NCBI GenBank assembly: GCA_964019415.1
Contig: OZ025872.1
Coordinates: 7,767,322-7,831,321, forward strand
DNA from: Ianthella basta
Lineage: Eukaryota; Porifera; Demospongiae; Verongiida; Ianthellidae
Reading direction: 5' to 3'
DNA: 64,000 bases
Shown: positions 1-10,250 of the stretch, piece after piece
Position numbering within the stretch: position 1 is the first letter of the stretch
Layout of the letters: every line of letters begins with the position of its first letter
Notes under the pieces: generated by a model
The model's input: only the letters and a program-made list of their open reading frames with translations
Database searches by the model: none
Told to the model about the DNA's origin: nothing
Program-made: the position numbers and the translations under genes

Positions 1-916
1 TGTGTACAGTCTGAAGGACAAGGAGGTCATTAGTGATGGTGCATGATGAAGCAACAATCAGCATGAAGAACGCAGTGTGACACTGCAAAACCAATTCCTC
101 CATGGCTGCTTAAAGGCAAAGTGCACCAATGATGCCTTCCTGACGTCGACTGTCTGTGACCCCCAATGTGTAGCAATGTTGGATATGAGCATCTTTTGTG
201 ATTTTGAAGCAGTGTGTTGCAATACTTTGCTGTTCATACACTGTATGTACACATAGCTACCTCTCGCTGCATCAAACATTAATTGCTGTGCAAGTGATGC
301 ATGCACAGTGTATTACATGCCCAACAGCAACAGACACCTGTATAATACATATGGCGATGATTAGTTGTCTGGTTAATGACAGAGATCTGCAGGCTGCATG
401 GGCAAATGTGTGTACGTATACAAAGGCCGAGGACATTTAAATGACCAAGCACTGCCTGTACATACGTGCCTTCTATCATAATTTTTTTAAAGTTTTGTGC
501 ATAGCCAAGCCAGCAGTGGTTAATATATCAGTGTATATGCATGCATAATTATGTCATTGTATATGCATAGGGCACATACACCGGCCTGCTGGATAACTGC
601 GCATGCGCACAACGTCACGCCCTCGTGCACGTGGGCACGCCCTCGTGGAAGATACTCGTGAACATTGTAGATTCTCCCATAATAATTCTCCCTGGTAGTC
701 TATATAGCTGCCGCGCTAGCTATGGAGATATGAACCGGAATCTGCGCATGTATAAATTTAACAATTGGATGCAGAATCAAGGTGTTCTAACCTCTAAGGT
801 CCGTTGTGGTAATTCTTCAGAGTTGAGACGAAGCTGTGTTTCACGTCACGTACTGGTGTCTCTGCAACTGCGTCACACTTTTCCACAGCCGATATACAGT
901 TTACTAGGAGCCGACA
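1..916. other. Upstream region of gene A, no gene seen
   Basis: No open frame here has coding character or paired splice sites. The part nearest gene A (about 590-916) is richer in CpG than the rest and is the likely promoter and 5' UTR. No core promoter motif could be assigned with confidence. Confidence 0.5.
616..647. repeat. 12-bp direct repeat in putative gene A promoter
   Basis: The 12-mer cacgccctcgtg occurs at 616-627 and again at 636-647, with gcacgtgg between the copies. The E-box-like core cacgtg lies in the spacer. The site is about 270 bp upstream of the gene A start codon, so a regulatory role is possible but not shown. Confidence 0.4.
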
Positions 917-3900
917 ATGGCCGCTGGTGAGTATTAATGTGTGCAAGAGACGTATTGTATTATAGCGATAGTGTTTGGTAAGCTTAAGGGGAGAGATGGG
1001 GGAGGCAGGAGAATGAAAGGGATTGTTAGAGAAGGAGGTGAAAGAGGTTGTTAGATGAGCCGGTTAGCTCGTGTAGTACTTGTGGCATGTGTGTATATGT
1101 AGTCATGCAGTGTGACTGTAGGGGCTGTACAGTATACTTGGACATATGTAGTCATTGTAATATGCATCGGACTGCAACTAAAATTATACTGTAGATATGT
1201 GTTACCCCCCCCATCTCTCCACCTTGTTTTCTTTTTTTGTGACCTGTAAGCCAGTACTGGCTGTGCAGCCTAAATTTGATTACATGCTGCTGTCACTGTA
1301 TTCTGTGACAATGGATGTCAGCAGATTGAGCCTCAATCCTCCCATTTCTTTGCAGCTACTGAAGTTCTTAGCCGGTTCCGGAACCGATTCATTAGTGATA
1401 TGGATGCCCATGCCATTGTGTTTCGCCTTAAAACAGAAAACATCATTGCAGATGGTGATGTGAGAGATATAAGGGGTGCGACTGACCTGAAATTGAAGAA
1501 TGAGATCCTTCACGATCACTTGGTTAAAACGTGTACCGAGAGAGCCTTGAAGAAACTGTGTGAGATCATCATGGCTGTGCAAGGCAACCCAAAGATGGCA
1601 GAATTGGGTGAAGACATGAAGAGCATGCTAGCTGGTAAGTGTACGTAGTGTGTGTGCTCATGCATGCTTGTATGTTGTGTGTGAATTAGTGTGTCTGAGA
1701 ACAACATGGCCCTGTGTGTTCTACAAACCATAGGTCAATCTACATGAGCTATACCTGGCTAGGTTTTGTGCTGAGATTTGGGCGGCTGACTAATTGATTT
1801 ACTTTGGTTGCGTTGTAGTGACTTTTGTACATTAATTTTATACTCACCTTTGTATACAGTAAAGTGCATACATTACCAGTGCATAAAATTTCTTTTAGAA
1901 TTAAAAGTTATTTAGGAATGGCCAGCAGAAAAGCATAGAAACAAGAAACAGTAGCTTAACACCATGATGAACCACATTTCTGTGAAGTTTGCTCTGCATT
2001 CCTAATTTTCTTGTAGCTGCATGGACCCAAATGTCTAGTTAGCTAGTCCCATGCAGCTACAAGGAAATTAGGAATGCAGAGCAAACTTCACGGAAATGTG
2101 GTTCATCATGGTGTTCAGCTACTGTTTCTTGTTTTTCTATGCTTTTTCTGCTGGCCATTCCTAAATTCCTTTTAATTCTGAAAGAATTTTTATACACTAG
2201 TTGGTACAGTTTTTGCATATCCAAAGGACTATGGGTACATCAGATTAATACTTGCGCTGATTAATACCCCTTCCTTAAATTAGATGGAGATTGTGCAGAG
2301 CATCGAGCACAGTTATGCCACTTTATATGAACCGGCTTTACGTACCAGTGCAACAAAATGGTGGCATTGGGGTATCTTTAATACATGGGAAAGACAAACT
2401 TCGTACTCATTTCAATGCTGTACTCATTGGATTGCCACTGGTGCTGAGATCTTAGTCCTTTGCGTATACATGTAAGTAGTCTTAGAAAATGGGTCAATAG
2501 GTGCCCTGTGTTGTACGCTAGGAGCGCGCAAAAATTCTGTGGGAAGGAGAATGATAAGAATATGAAATAATCAAATGGGGTACGAACAGCCTATGACGCT
2601 TTTCTCTTACGTACATTCCAGGCTGGCTTTGGTTGTGCCGCTGTCTTCAATACATGAAATGAAGTCTATCCACGGCCTTCAATTGTTCTTCACCATCGTC
2701 CTTTAGCTAGTTTCGTCGAATCGCGCTAATACGTAAGATAATGCATATATATATATAGTATATACATAAGATAGAAAATGCCATTTTTATTGGGCACATT
2801 CCTAAATAGACGTCATGAGTGTGACATCTGATGATTGCCAAGCTGAAAAGTGAGGCAAGTAATCGTGATGCGTTGTTGTCCCCTGTGGGTATGTATGTAT
2901 ATTCACAGTTTGTGCAATGAAATTCTATGCTTGTGTATGTATATCCGTGTCACTTGTGGAATATAATGCTTGCACAACAAAACGAGGCCAAAATGAGCCC
3001 CAGGGAGACCACTGTGAGCTGTCTAGAGGCAGTTTTGCATAGCAAGTGATGATTGCAAGTTATTTGGCCATTTGGCTGCTTAGACAGCTCTCACTGCCGC
3101 ATTGGAGTGCTATGCTAAGGATAAAGGCAAAACCCACTACCCTGCAGAACATCTTCCTATCCATAAGCTGGCCATTGAAATACCTGACACTCCTGGATGA
3201 ATTGACTTTTGTGGGCGACAACGATGCTATGATTCCGTGCACCTTCGCACACTTGGACTCGTGCTCGAGGGTGCTGCCGCCTTCAAAGTTGCCTAACAAA
3301 TGTTCCTGCACTCAGCCATGTTGATTGCGCTTGCCCAATTGTCCAGCCACTATACACACCAAGAGCCACATTTGTCGCTACTATGTCACCCAGCAGCTGC
3401 CAATACGATTCACTAGACACAATTAGCGCTAGGCTCCGCATGAAGTAGCACATGTGGTGATAACGGCTTTCCATCAGCGGGGCAACTTGTGTACTTCTCA
3501 CAATGCACTTTACTTCGCCTTCTTCCTTATGCTCTCAGACACACTCTACATTTTGTAGCTGCCCAGTGAGGCTGTTTGCATTTTGAATGTATGCCCTAGT
3601 AGTTACAGTAAGTACATAGGATAGAGGTATACACATATTATGATAGATTTACAAGTTTCCATGTTTCTGGTGCCCGTAGCCCTTCCCAGTGCCAACCCCT
3701 CACCACCTACTACAATCAAAGGGTGTCCTCTGTCTGAAGTGTCAGAGTTTAATGCCGTGTCTTTCCCAGGTGAGTGTGCTGGGATATTGCCAAATGACAC
3801 TATACATGTAGTGGACCTAGAATATGTATCATACTATAATGGTACAGGGGGATTGCTGAAGCAACAATTCTATAGACAGTAACGAAGAAAATTTACACAA

Positions 3901-4978
3901 GGCAAGGCCAGCATTTCTTTACTGTGTGTGCCAAAATGAAGCAATTTACAGTATAGCCTACATAATGCACGCACACATAAAACATATTTCCGTACTTATT
4001 TTATGCTAGCAATTTCTAGCAGGCTATTAATTGCTAATTTAGTGAGCTTTACTGGGACAAATCTGGTTACTATTGATATGTACTTTATATATATAGTGCT
4101 CAATGCATTGTACATCAAATCCTTCTGCAGGTGGTTTAGATAAAGCTGTTAGAGATGACTACAGAAGCTTGGCGTCTTACAAGATGAGCATTGTTGCGTG
4201 CGATATGGATATCATTAAGTTACCGAAACATCCTCACGAAGCCATCAAGGGCTTATACTTCAATGCATGGCAATTGCTGATCCAAATCCTGAGTGCATGC
4301 TTCACTACCATTAAAGCAGTAGCCCTAGATGCTGTTCAAGCACGGCAAGTGGTTGCGAATGAAGAAGAGGTGAAGGAATGTAACGACCTTCGAGCACTGT
4401 TTAAGTGTTTATCAGTGAAGGAGAAATGGGATGACCTCCGGTTCTTAGATTTAGCCATCAGCTGCCTCCCATCTGAAGCGGCCAAGGAAATGGAGGCTGC
4501 CCGTTTGGTCTTGGGTCACTACAGGTCTCATCTTGTGGCTTATGTAAAGGCCATGTCTATCAAGGAAGGGAAGAAGGTATTTGGTGGCAATCCCTATCAA
4601 CTAGGCAGTGACAATAAATGGGCTGTCACTGAGGTCACAGTTCATGAAGACATTGAAGCTTATACCTGCCAAGATTGCCTTAACTTGTGGAAATGGTTTC
4701 TTATTAAGGCTCTTGAGATTCCTGAAGATTGCATTCTGTTCTGTGTGGCGAAGCCTGGTAATAGCACCACACTTGTCTTCATGGTACTGCAGACTTTAGT
4801 TAGAGGTATTGAGGAAAAGCTGTCCTTGCCTGGTGTATTGTGGGTGATGAAAGAGCTACATATCCTTCAAGTGAAAGTTCCAGGGATTTTCGCTGTTAAG
4901 ACAAGAGAGATCTTGCAAAAGGTGCCGACAGCCGCCATCGGAATGGACTGGAGTGTGGAGTTGATTTTCTGTCACTGA
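917..4978 (+). CDS. Gene A: CARD/death-fold protein, three exons, 378 aa
   Basis: Exons 917-926, 1356-1634 and 4131-4978 join in phase (each break falls after the first base of a codon) and total 1137 bases, ending at TGA 4976-4978. Splice sites are canonical: G|gtgagt, tttgcag|, G|gtaagt, ttctgcag|. Residues about 5-95 are all-helical and resemble a CARD: RFRNRFISDMDAHAIVFRL, then ENIIADGDVRDI, then a helix ending near MAELGEDMKSML. In death-fold families such domains recruit partners by homotypic contacts. Residues about 100-250 are helical with no family I recognise. The last ~110 residues contain LWKWFLIKALEIPEDCILF and a hydrophobic strand, resembling a small domain seen beside death folds in invertebrate proteins (from memory, uncertain). 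The first coding exon has only 10 bases. The stop codon lies 8 bases before a long (GT)n tract. A cytoplasmic adaptor role is inferred. Confidence 0.72.
1868..2208. repeat. Long inverted repeat (fold-back element) in gene A intron 2
   Basis: The left arm (about 1868-2028) and right arm (about 2042-2208) are near-perfect reverse complements, with only about a dozen bases between them. For example atggccagcagaaaagcat near 1918 pairs with atgctttttctgctggccat near 2140. The layout is that of a MITE or fold-back element that could form a hairpin of more than 150 bp. No target-site duplication was confirmed. Confidence 0.8.
2841..3600. repeat. Dispersed 760-bp repeat R1, copy 1
   Basis: This stretch matches 28391-29149 along its full length with moderate divergence, from aggcaagtaatcgtgatg to gcattttgaatgtatg. 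It sits in intron 2 of gene A; the other copy is in an intron of gene B. Both copies keep readable frames on both strands. On the minus strand the shared peptide contains SSRSVRYF and CRVVGF, which faintly recalls an OB-fold-like transposon protein. That assignment is weak. Probably a fragment of an unrecognised mobile element. Confidence 0.75.
3601..4130. other. Rest of gene A intron 2
   Basis: Contains an open stretch at 3640-3882 that ends in an exon-like donor (tttcccag|gtgagtg), but no matching acceptor and phase were found for use as a gene A cassette exon. The remainder is AT-rich with no recognisable feature until the acceptor at 4130. Confidence 0.4.
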
Positions 4979-4986
4979 CCATGGTG

Positions 4987-5104
<118 letters not shown>

Positions 5105-5160
5105 ACTCGTGTGTGTGTGTATGTGCGCATGCGTGTGCTTGTATGTGTGCATGTGTGTCT

Positions 5161-5504
5161 ATATTCACGATAGCTGGAAATTGCCTTTTATGCATGTGCC
5201 AAATTCTACATGTTAAATGCTGCCCCTACATCACTTACATACCTAACCCAGGAGTGGTCCTCTCTGATGCATTCACTGGTTGACAGAGTGCCAGAGCTGA
5301 AGCAGGAACCGAATAAAAGGCTCCTAATGAGGCCATTCCCAGAGCCAGTGAAAGTAGTGAGTTGTGTACAGAAACTCCTATTGTTGTTGAAGGATTCCAG
5401 ATTTGTTTTAGAGTGAATGCAGAACAGTTTTGTTTGCATTCACATGATTAATGACATGCAAAAGTAGGATGGAAGTGGGGTGTATCAATTGATCGAACCC
5501 TGTA
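5161..5504. other. Spacer between gene A and the gypsy element
   Basis: Probable 3' UTR and intergenic sequence. Short open frames on both strands at 5206-5440 show no domain or splice support. Two aataaa-like strings occur (gaataaaa near 5312), one of which could be the gene A polyadenylation signal. Confidence 0.35.
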
Positions 5505-5659
5505 TATAGCTTTCATGATCGATGCGATTTACTTTGACAGCATGCAAACTTCAATCACAGCGACACAAGGTAAGGTACACGAGGCATACACACGTGATCT
5601 GTTATCTTCTAGGTTACATCAAAGTTAGTACAACACTTGTAATTAAGCCTACCACTACA
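5505..5659 (-). repeat. 3' LTR of the gypsy element
   Basis: About 155 bp, beginning on the element strand with TGTAGTGGTAGG next to the polypurine tract. It shares roughly 105 bp with the right copy, from gatgcgatttactttgacag to gtgatctgttatc, at about 90% identity by eye. It is very short for a gypsy LTR. Confidence 0.75.
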
Positions 5660-5670
5660 TCTCCCCTTTT
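5660..5670 (-). other. Polypurine tract
   Basis: On the minus strand the sequence reads AAAAGGGGAGA immediately before the 3' LTR, the expected plus-strand primer for reverse transcription. Confidence 0.6.
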
Positions 5671-5891
5671 CGGGAGGTAAAGTAATGTAAAGTAAGCACA
5701 GTGGGCTGGTACCGGTCTGGTGGTACCAACATCCTGCCGTGTCATGTTCAATACTGGTCATCAGTTGCTGGCTGTTCAGGACCTGGATCATCCAGAGGTG
5801 TAGTGCCTTCCTTACTCGTGGTGTTGGGGGAGGAAGGGAGCCATCTCAGTTGCTGACGGTTTCTTCTGAGAATCCCACCTTGGGTCGTCAC

Positions 5892-7186
5892 TTAGTATGA
5901 CCTTGGTGCCACCTCTGTGAGCACAGTTCCTTCAGTCTGGCTATGAGGGATCCAGACGAAGTCTCCTGGCATCAAAGGATCTAGGGTGTGAGCCTCGTGG
6001 TGCTGATTAAATGACTTTTTCTGCTTCTTCTTCATCTCCTTCTCTCTGCAGGCAAGCGTCTTGTAGCCCAGTATCTTGGGGAGCAACACTTCTGGTATCA
6101 CAGGTACAGTGGTGCGCAGCTTGCTACACATTAACAGCTCTGCTGGACTGTACCCAATTTTCAGCGGTGTTGCTCTGTGGCACCATCCGCTTTCTTAAGC
6201 AGACTTTTGATAGATCTCACTGCTCTCTCTGCCTCTCCATTGCTTTGAGGATATCTGGGGCTGCTGGTGGTATGGGTGAAGTCATAATCTTTAGCAAACT
6301 GTGGTCCATTGTCTGAGATGACCTCTTGAGGTATCCCATGATGTGAAGAAATGATCTTCAGCTGCTGAATGACTTCACTAGAAGTTTCCTTGTCAGGCGG
6401 GCGATTTCGATGTATCGGGATAAAAGTCAACTACCAGGATATAGTTGCTTCCTCTCCAGAAGAACAGGTCTGTACCCACCTTCTCCCATGGTAGCTTGGG
6501 AAGGGCAGCAGGCATGAGAGACTCTACAGGTTGGAGCCGTTCTTTGCAGCAGTGGAGGCAGCTACGGATAAGATCTTCTAACTGTTGACTGATACCTGGC
6601 CACCAAACAGACTGCCGTGCTTGTTCTCGGCACTTGTGGATTCCCTGGTGACCGGTGTGGATCTTGTCAAGGATATCTTGTTGCATCTGAGATGGGAAGA
6701 TGATCCGATTGTTTCTCATCAGCAGACCATCTTCTAGGGCGGATCGAAAAACTTTTATGATCGACTGGTTTCCAACACATAAAGGTATAGCTATAAGGAA
6801 GGATAGACATTATAAGACTGATACATGCAAATACTAGCCAGAGGTGATCTGACCAGTTTCTGGAAACCTTGGAAACACCCCTGGATCCGCCCTTGATCTT
6901 ATATGGAAATCTCTGATGAAATGGGTCGATAGAGCTTCACAAAGCCCCTGACCTTGCTGCTCTCTGGCCATCTGTTTAAACAATACTGTTTCTGTTCCTG
7001 GCACACTGCATCTTCCTCCTGCTTCTTGCGAATATGTAGGAGGCGTTCCTCTGTGATCAGAAGACTGTCTGTGACAAGATGGACGAAGTTGTCCACTTCC
7101 TGATGAAACTGATCATCAGTCAGTGTACTTTGAGATGTGGGTGCCAGCAAAAGGGTATCTGCGATGTGGAAGTCCTTCCCTAGCAC
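5892..7186 (-). pseudogene. gypsy integrase region (broken pol 3' part)
   Basis: Minus-strand fragments in different frames cover the end of RNase H (GKDFHIADTLLLAP near 7170), an H2C2 zinc finger (HTGHQGIHKCREQAR then CLHC, near 6650-6560), and the integrase core (SDNGPQF near 6310; YPQSNGEAERAVRSIK near 6230). Past the core is a basic segment followed by the typical PGDFVWIP motif near 5970. The fragments are separated by frameshifts and stops, for example around 6430 where the first core aspartate frame is lost, so no integrase can be made. Confidence 0.85.
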
Positions 7187-7816
7187 ATGGGAAATTGTGA
7201 ACGGGCTGGGAGTGTGTCTAGACTCTTGGAGCTCAGGATTGAGACCAATGGTTTGTGGTCTGTGTGTAGGTGGAACTGCATTCTCAGGAGGTAGCCTTCA
7301 AGCCATTCGCAAGCCCATGTGAGAGCAAGAGCTTCTTTCTCAATTTGGAAATAGTGTGCTCCGTTGAAGTGAGAGATCTTGATGCATACACTACTGGTCT
7401 CCAGCTCCCATCTGGCTGCTTCTGTGTGAGGACTACACCAAATTCATACAATGATGCGTCTGCAGAGACAATGGTGTCTAAACAAAGATTGTAAAGTGCC
7501 AGGATTGGAATGGGGCTTAGTTGGCGCTTGATTTCTTGGAAGGCTTGCTGTTGACAGTCTCCCCAGACCCATGAGTTCCGCTTGCTGAGAAGGTCATGAA
7601 GTGGCTTTGCCTACTCAGCCAAGCTTGGCATGAACTTTGCCAGCTGGTTGGCCATACCCAAGAATCAGTGCAATTCTGAGGTGTTGGTGGGCTCCTTCAT
7701 AGCTTGGATGGTGTTGACCTTCTCTGGGTCAAGGTGAATGCCAGTTTGTTGACAATGTGACCCAGGAACTTGACACTGCTCTGAGAAAAGTGACACTTCT
7801 CTGCATTGAGTGAGAC
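7187..7816 (-). pseudogene. gypsy RT thumb / RNase H region, heavily broken
   Basis: This stretch lies between the RT palm and the integrase fragments of the same element. It has no long open frame but keeps recognisable pieces on the minus strand, such as the RNase H-type context around 7260-7330. Stops and indels are frequent. Confidence 0.6.
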
Positions 7817-8634
7817 TCAGGCTTGTGCAATTCGTTCCAGGGCAGCGTCCAGTTGCTTATCGTGCTCTTCTTGTGTCCACCCATGGACTAGAATGTCATT
7901 GACCATGCAAACAACTCCTTCTAAGCCTTCAAGGATTTCTGACATCCTCTTTTGGAAGTGCTCTGGTGCTGAGGTGATTCCAAATGGGAGTCGGTTGAAG
8001 CAAAATCGCCCAAAAGGGGTGATGAAGGTGGTGAGGAGAGCTGATTCCTTTGAGAGTTCAATTTGCCAGAATCCAGAATTGGCATCAAGCTTGGTGGCTC
8101 TCTGTGCCTCTAACCACTGCCTGCTGCTTCCGGACTGCTTACTCTGTCGAGCTGCAGTGACAGCTTTCTCAAGAGTGAGTTGTGCATCCATTTGGAGCTT
8201 CTCAGATAGGCTAGCATCAAACAGGCCCACAACCAGGCGATCTCTAATCATTTCCTTGTGTAATGCCCCATAGCCACAGTGTTTGGTAAGACAGTAGAGT
8301 GCTGTAATAAAACTATCAATTGGCTCACCTTCTTCCTGCTTGTGCAAATTGAACTTCGCCCATTCAAATATAGGGTTGCGTCTCTTGACAAAGTATCCTT
8401 CAAACTTCTGCCTGACAGTGTCATACTTCTTTTGGGCTTTCGTCAGCTTCAGCAAGGTAAGTCGTCTTCTTTGTCAGCCATCGCGTATATGAGGGTGCTG
8501 ATCTGGCTGGTCTCTTCTTTCTCCATTAAACCAGACGCCTGCCAAAATCTTTCAAACCAGCAGCTGCATTTTGGCCACTCCTCGGGCTGACTGAAGTTGT
8601 ACTTCTCCGGAGGGGTGATCTGATAAGGTGCCAT
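7817..8634 (-). pseudogene. gag joined to RT by internal deletion
   Basis: The gag start (MAPYQITPPEKYNF, ATG at 8634) runs to about 8455, where a frameshift leads into FEGYFVKRRNPIFEWAKFN and the rest of the capsid-like region. In the same frame, after SKQSGSSRQW at about 8110, it jumps straight into RT motif LDANSGFWQIEL and then LPFGITSAPEHFQ. The zinc knuckle, protease and first RT motifs are missing, so a deletion fused gag to RT. The catalytic aspartate pair reads MVND rather than a V-D-D motif, so the first aspartate is lost. Confidence 0.85.
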
Positions 8635-8710
8635 TGTCCGGGTAGTTGTCTGTTCTTCGCTTTTGCGATCCCCGTGTTCTGCACTGTCTGCTTTGACGAT
8701 TCTTCTTAGA

Positions 8711-8728
8711 ATCCCGCTTCTGACACCA
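8711..8728 (-). other. Primer binding site (tRNA-Leu type)
   Basis: On the minus strand TGGTGTCAGAAGCGGGAT directly follows the 5' LTR. It is complementary to the 3' end typical of eukaryotic leucine tRNAs (ending GACACCA). Confidence 0.75.
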
Positions 8729-8834
8729 TGTAGCGTTCGTGATTGATGCGATTCACTTTGACAGCGTGCAAGCTTCAATCACAGCAACACAAGGTAAGGT
8801 ACATGAGGCATACACACGTGATCTGTTATCTCCT
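8729..8834 (-). repeat. 5' LTR of the gypsy element, outer end lost
   Basis: It begins (plus strand) tgtagcgttcgtgattgatgc and follows the left LTR until about ctgttatctcct near 8834, after which the two copies are unrelated. About 50 bp of the outer end seems deleted or replaced. Confidence 0.7.
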
Positions 8835-9367
8835 CTCTTGGATCAGCCAAGATTCTCTGCATCTCCTTTAATACCTAGTGACAAAAGCATGCACATTGAT
8901 AAATAAGCAAATCAAGCAAGAGAGAGTGTGTAGACTCATGTAAGAGAACACGAGATGTACTGAGATTGAGCACATGAGATGTCATGATAGAATTCTTGAA
9001 GTGTTATGGTATTGAGTGTGCATTGAGGTGTGATAGGAATGAAGGCAAGAAACACTGGAAGTGATGTGCGAATTGTGTGTGTACAGCAGTTGTATCAGCT
9101 GGATCCCATTTTGAGAATAGTTCCTCACAAGCATGTTATACTGGAGATGATGGCTGAAAACACTGTTTTTTGACTAGCATGAGACTTAGCTTAAATGATG
9201 ACACGATTTCTCTATTGGTTGGGTATGTATCAATTTCGAAACCTAAACTTGATGTGTTGTTTTATAATCCTGATGGAATTGTGATCTTCGTCCACAAGCT
9301 TCTGTTCTAGCCCATTAGGACAGCTTTTCATGGTACACAGCAGCTACAGTGTAACCTGGCTTGCCTA
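8835..9367. other. Intergenic stretch, nothing recognised
   Basis: AT-rich sequence between the gypsy element and the next MITE, with no coding frame, RNA or repeat boundary that I can support. Confidence 0.5.
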
Positions 9368-9996
9368 TACTGTATAGTGGGATAATTTCGCGGAAAATGT
9401 TTTTGTGATTTTGTTCAAAGCCAAACATTTTGCATTTTAATTTTGCGATTTCCAACCTCCAGAAGATCTCCTTGGCAGGCAAACTATTTTCATGCACAGA
9501 ACAGTAACATAGCACTTGGATGGATAAATGGATGGATAAATCACTTCTGTGCTACGTGGCGGCCATCTTATTGTGACATTAGCATATAATGTGAAAGTTG
9601 TCATCTCTAAAAATCATATACAAGTATGTAACATGCAAAAATATAATAATATGACAAGGCATGTCTCTTTCAAAACAGAAACACTTAATAATAATAAATG
9701 ATTGAAACAAACTAAAATCCTAACAATAATCATACAGGCTAGCAATTAATAACTGGTGCACTAGGGTGCACTTACATGCAAAAATGAGTGTCATTGAAAA
9801 TAGATTAAATCAAAATTGTCTGGGGAGGAAGTGCCGAGCACTGCCGCCGTGTTCCCCCGCTGTACAGCCACTGAAATTCTCTGCAGCAGGTATTATATTG
9901 ATGGCGAGAAATTTTGCGAAGATACATTTTGCGAATTTGGTCAAATTGTGAAAATTGTGAACATTAAATCTTGCAAAATTTTACCGCTATACGGTA
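9368..9996. mobile_element. MITE-like element, 25-bp terminal inverted repeats, TSD ccta
   Basis: The left end tactgtatagtgggataatt is an inverted match of the right end aattttaccgctatacggta. Both ends run into sub-terminal stretches rich in ttttgcgaa / ttcgcg. The four bases ccta flank both sides (9364-9367 and 9997-10000), a candidate target-site duplication. Related ttcgcgaa-rich sequence occurs near 52995-53055 and 53455-53525. Confidence 0.7.
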
Positions 9997-10158
9997 CCTA
10001 TGAAGATGATTGCCTTGACAATCAAGTGTTGAATAGCTAATTTGTATACATACCTACCAACAATGCATAGGCAAGAATCTTCTTGAGCTTGCCCTTGTAA
10101 CCCTTGCATTTGCTGCTGCGTACAAGGCCACAATTGGTATCAGATCCATTGCATATAA

Positions 10159-10189
10159 GGGATGGGTGTCCCAGGAAGACACCCATCCC
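10159..10189. other. Perfect 12-bp stem hairpin upstream of gene B
   Basis: gggatgggtgtc at 10159-10170 pairs exactly with gacacccatccc at 10178-10189 around a 7-base loop. It ends 61 bases before the gene B start codon. Whether it is in the transcript is unknown, because a 3' splice site (cattcag) lies just before the ATG. Confidence 0.7.
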
Positions 10190-10250
10190 CAAAATGCACT
10201 GTTTTACTGTCACACTGCATTTTACACTCTTGTTTATCTTCATTCAGGAT

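Larger units (their letters stand above)
5505..8834 (-). mobile_element. Decayed Ty3/gypsy LTR retrotransposon, minus strand
   Basis: Two copies of a short LTR (5505-5659 and 8729-about 8834) flank remnants of gag, reverse transcriptase, RNase H region and integrase, read on the minus strand in the usual gypsy order. A primer binding site matching a tRNA-Leu 3' end lies directly inside the 5' LTR, and a purine-rich tract lies directly inside the 3' LTR. The body is about 3 kb, shorter than a complete element, because the end of gag, the protease and the start of the RT are deleted. Several frameshifts and stops make it non-autonomous. No target-site duplication could be shown, because the outer end of the right LTR is lost or replaced. 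Confidence 0.9.

Noticed and set aside
3640..3882. 80-codon plus-strand frame in gene A intron 2 with a donor-like end
   Set aside because: No acceptor and phase combination allows it as a gene A exon, and the composition is not convincing. Gene A closes exactly without it.
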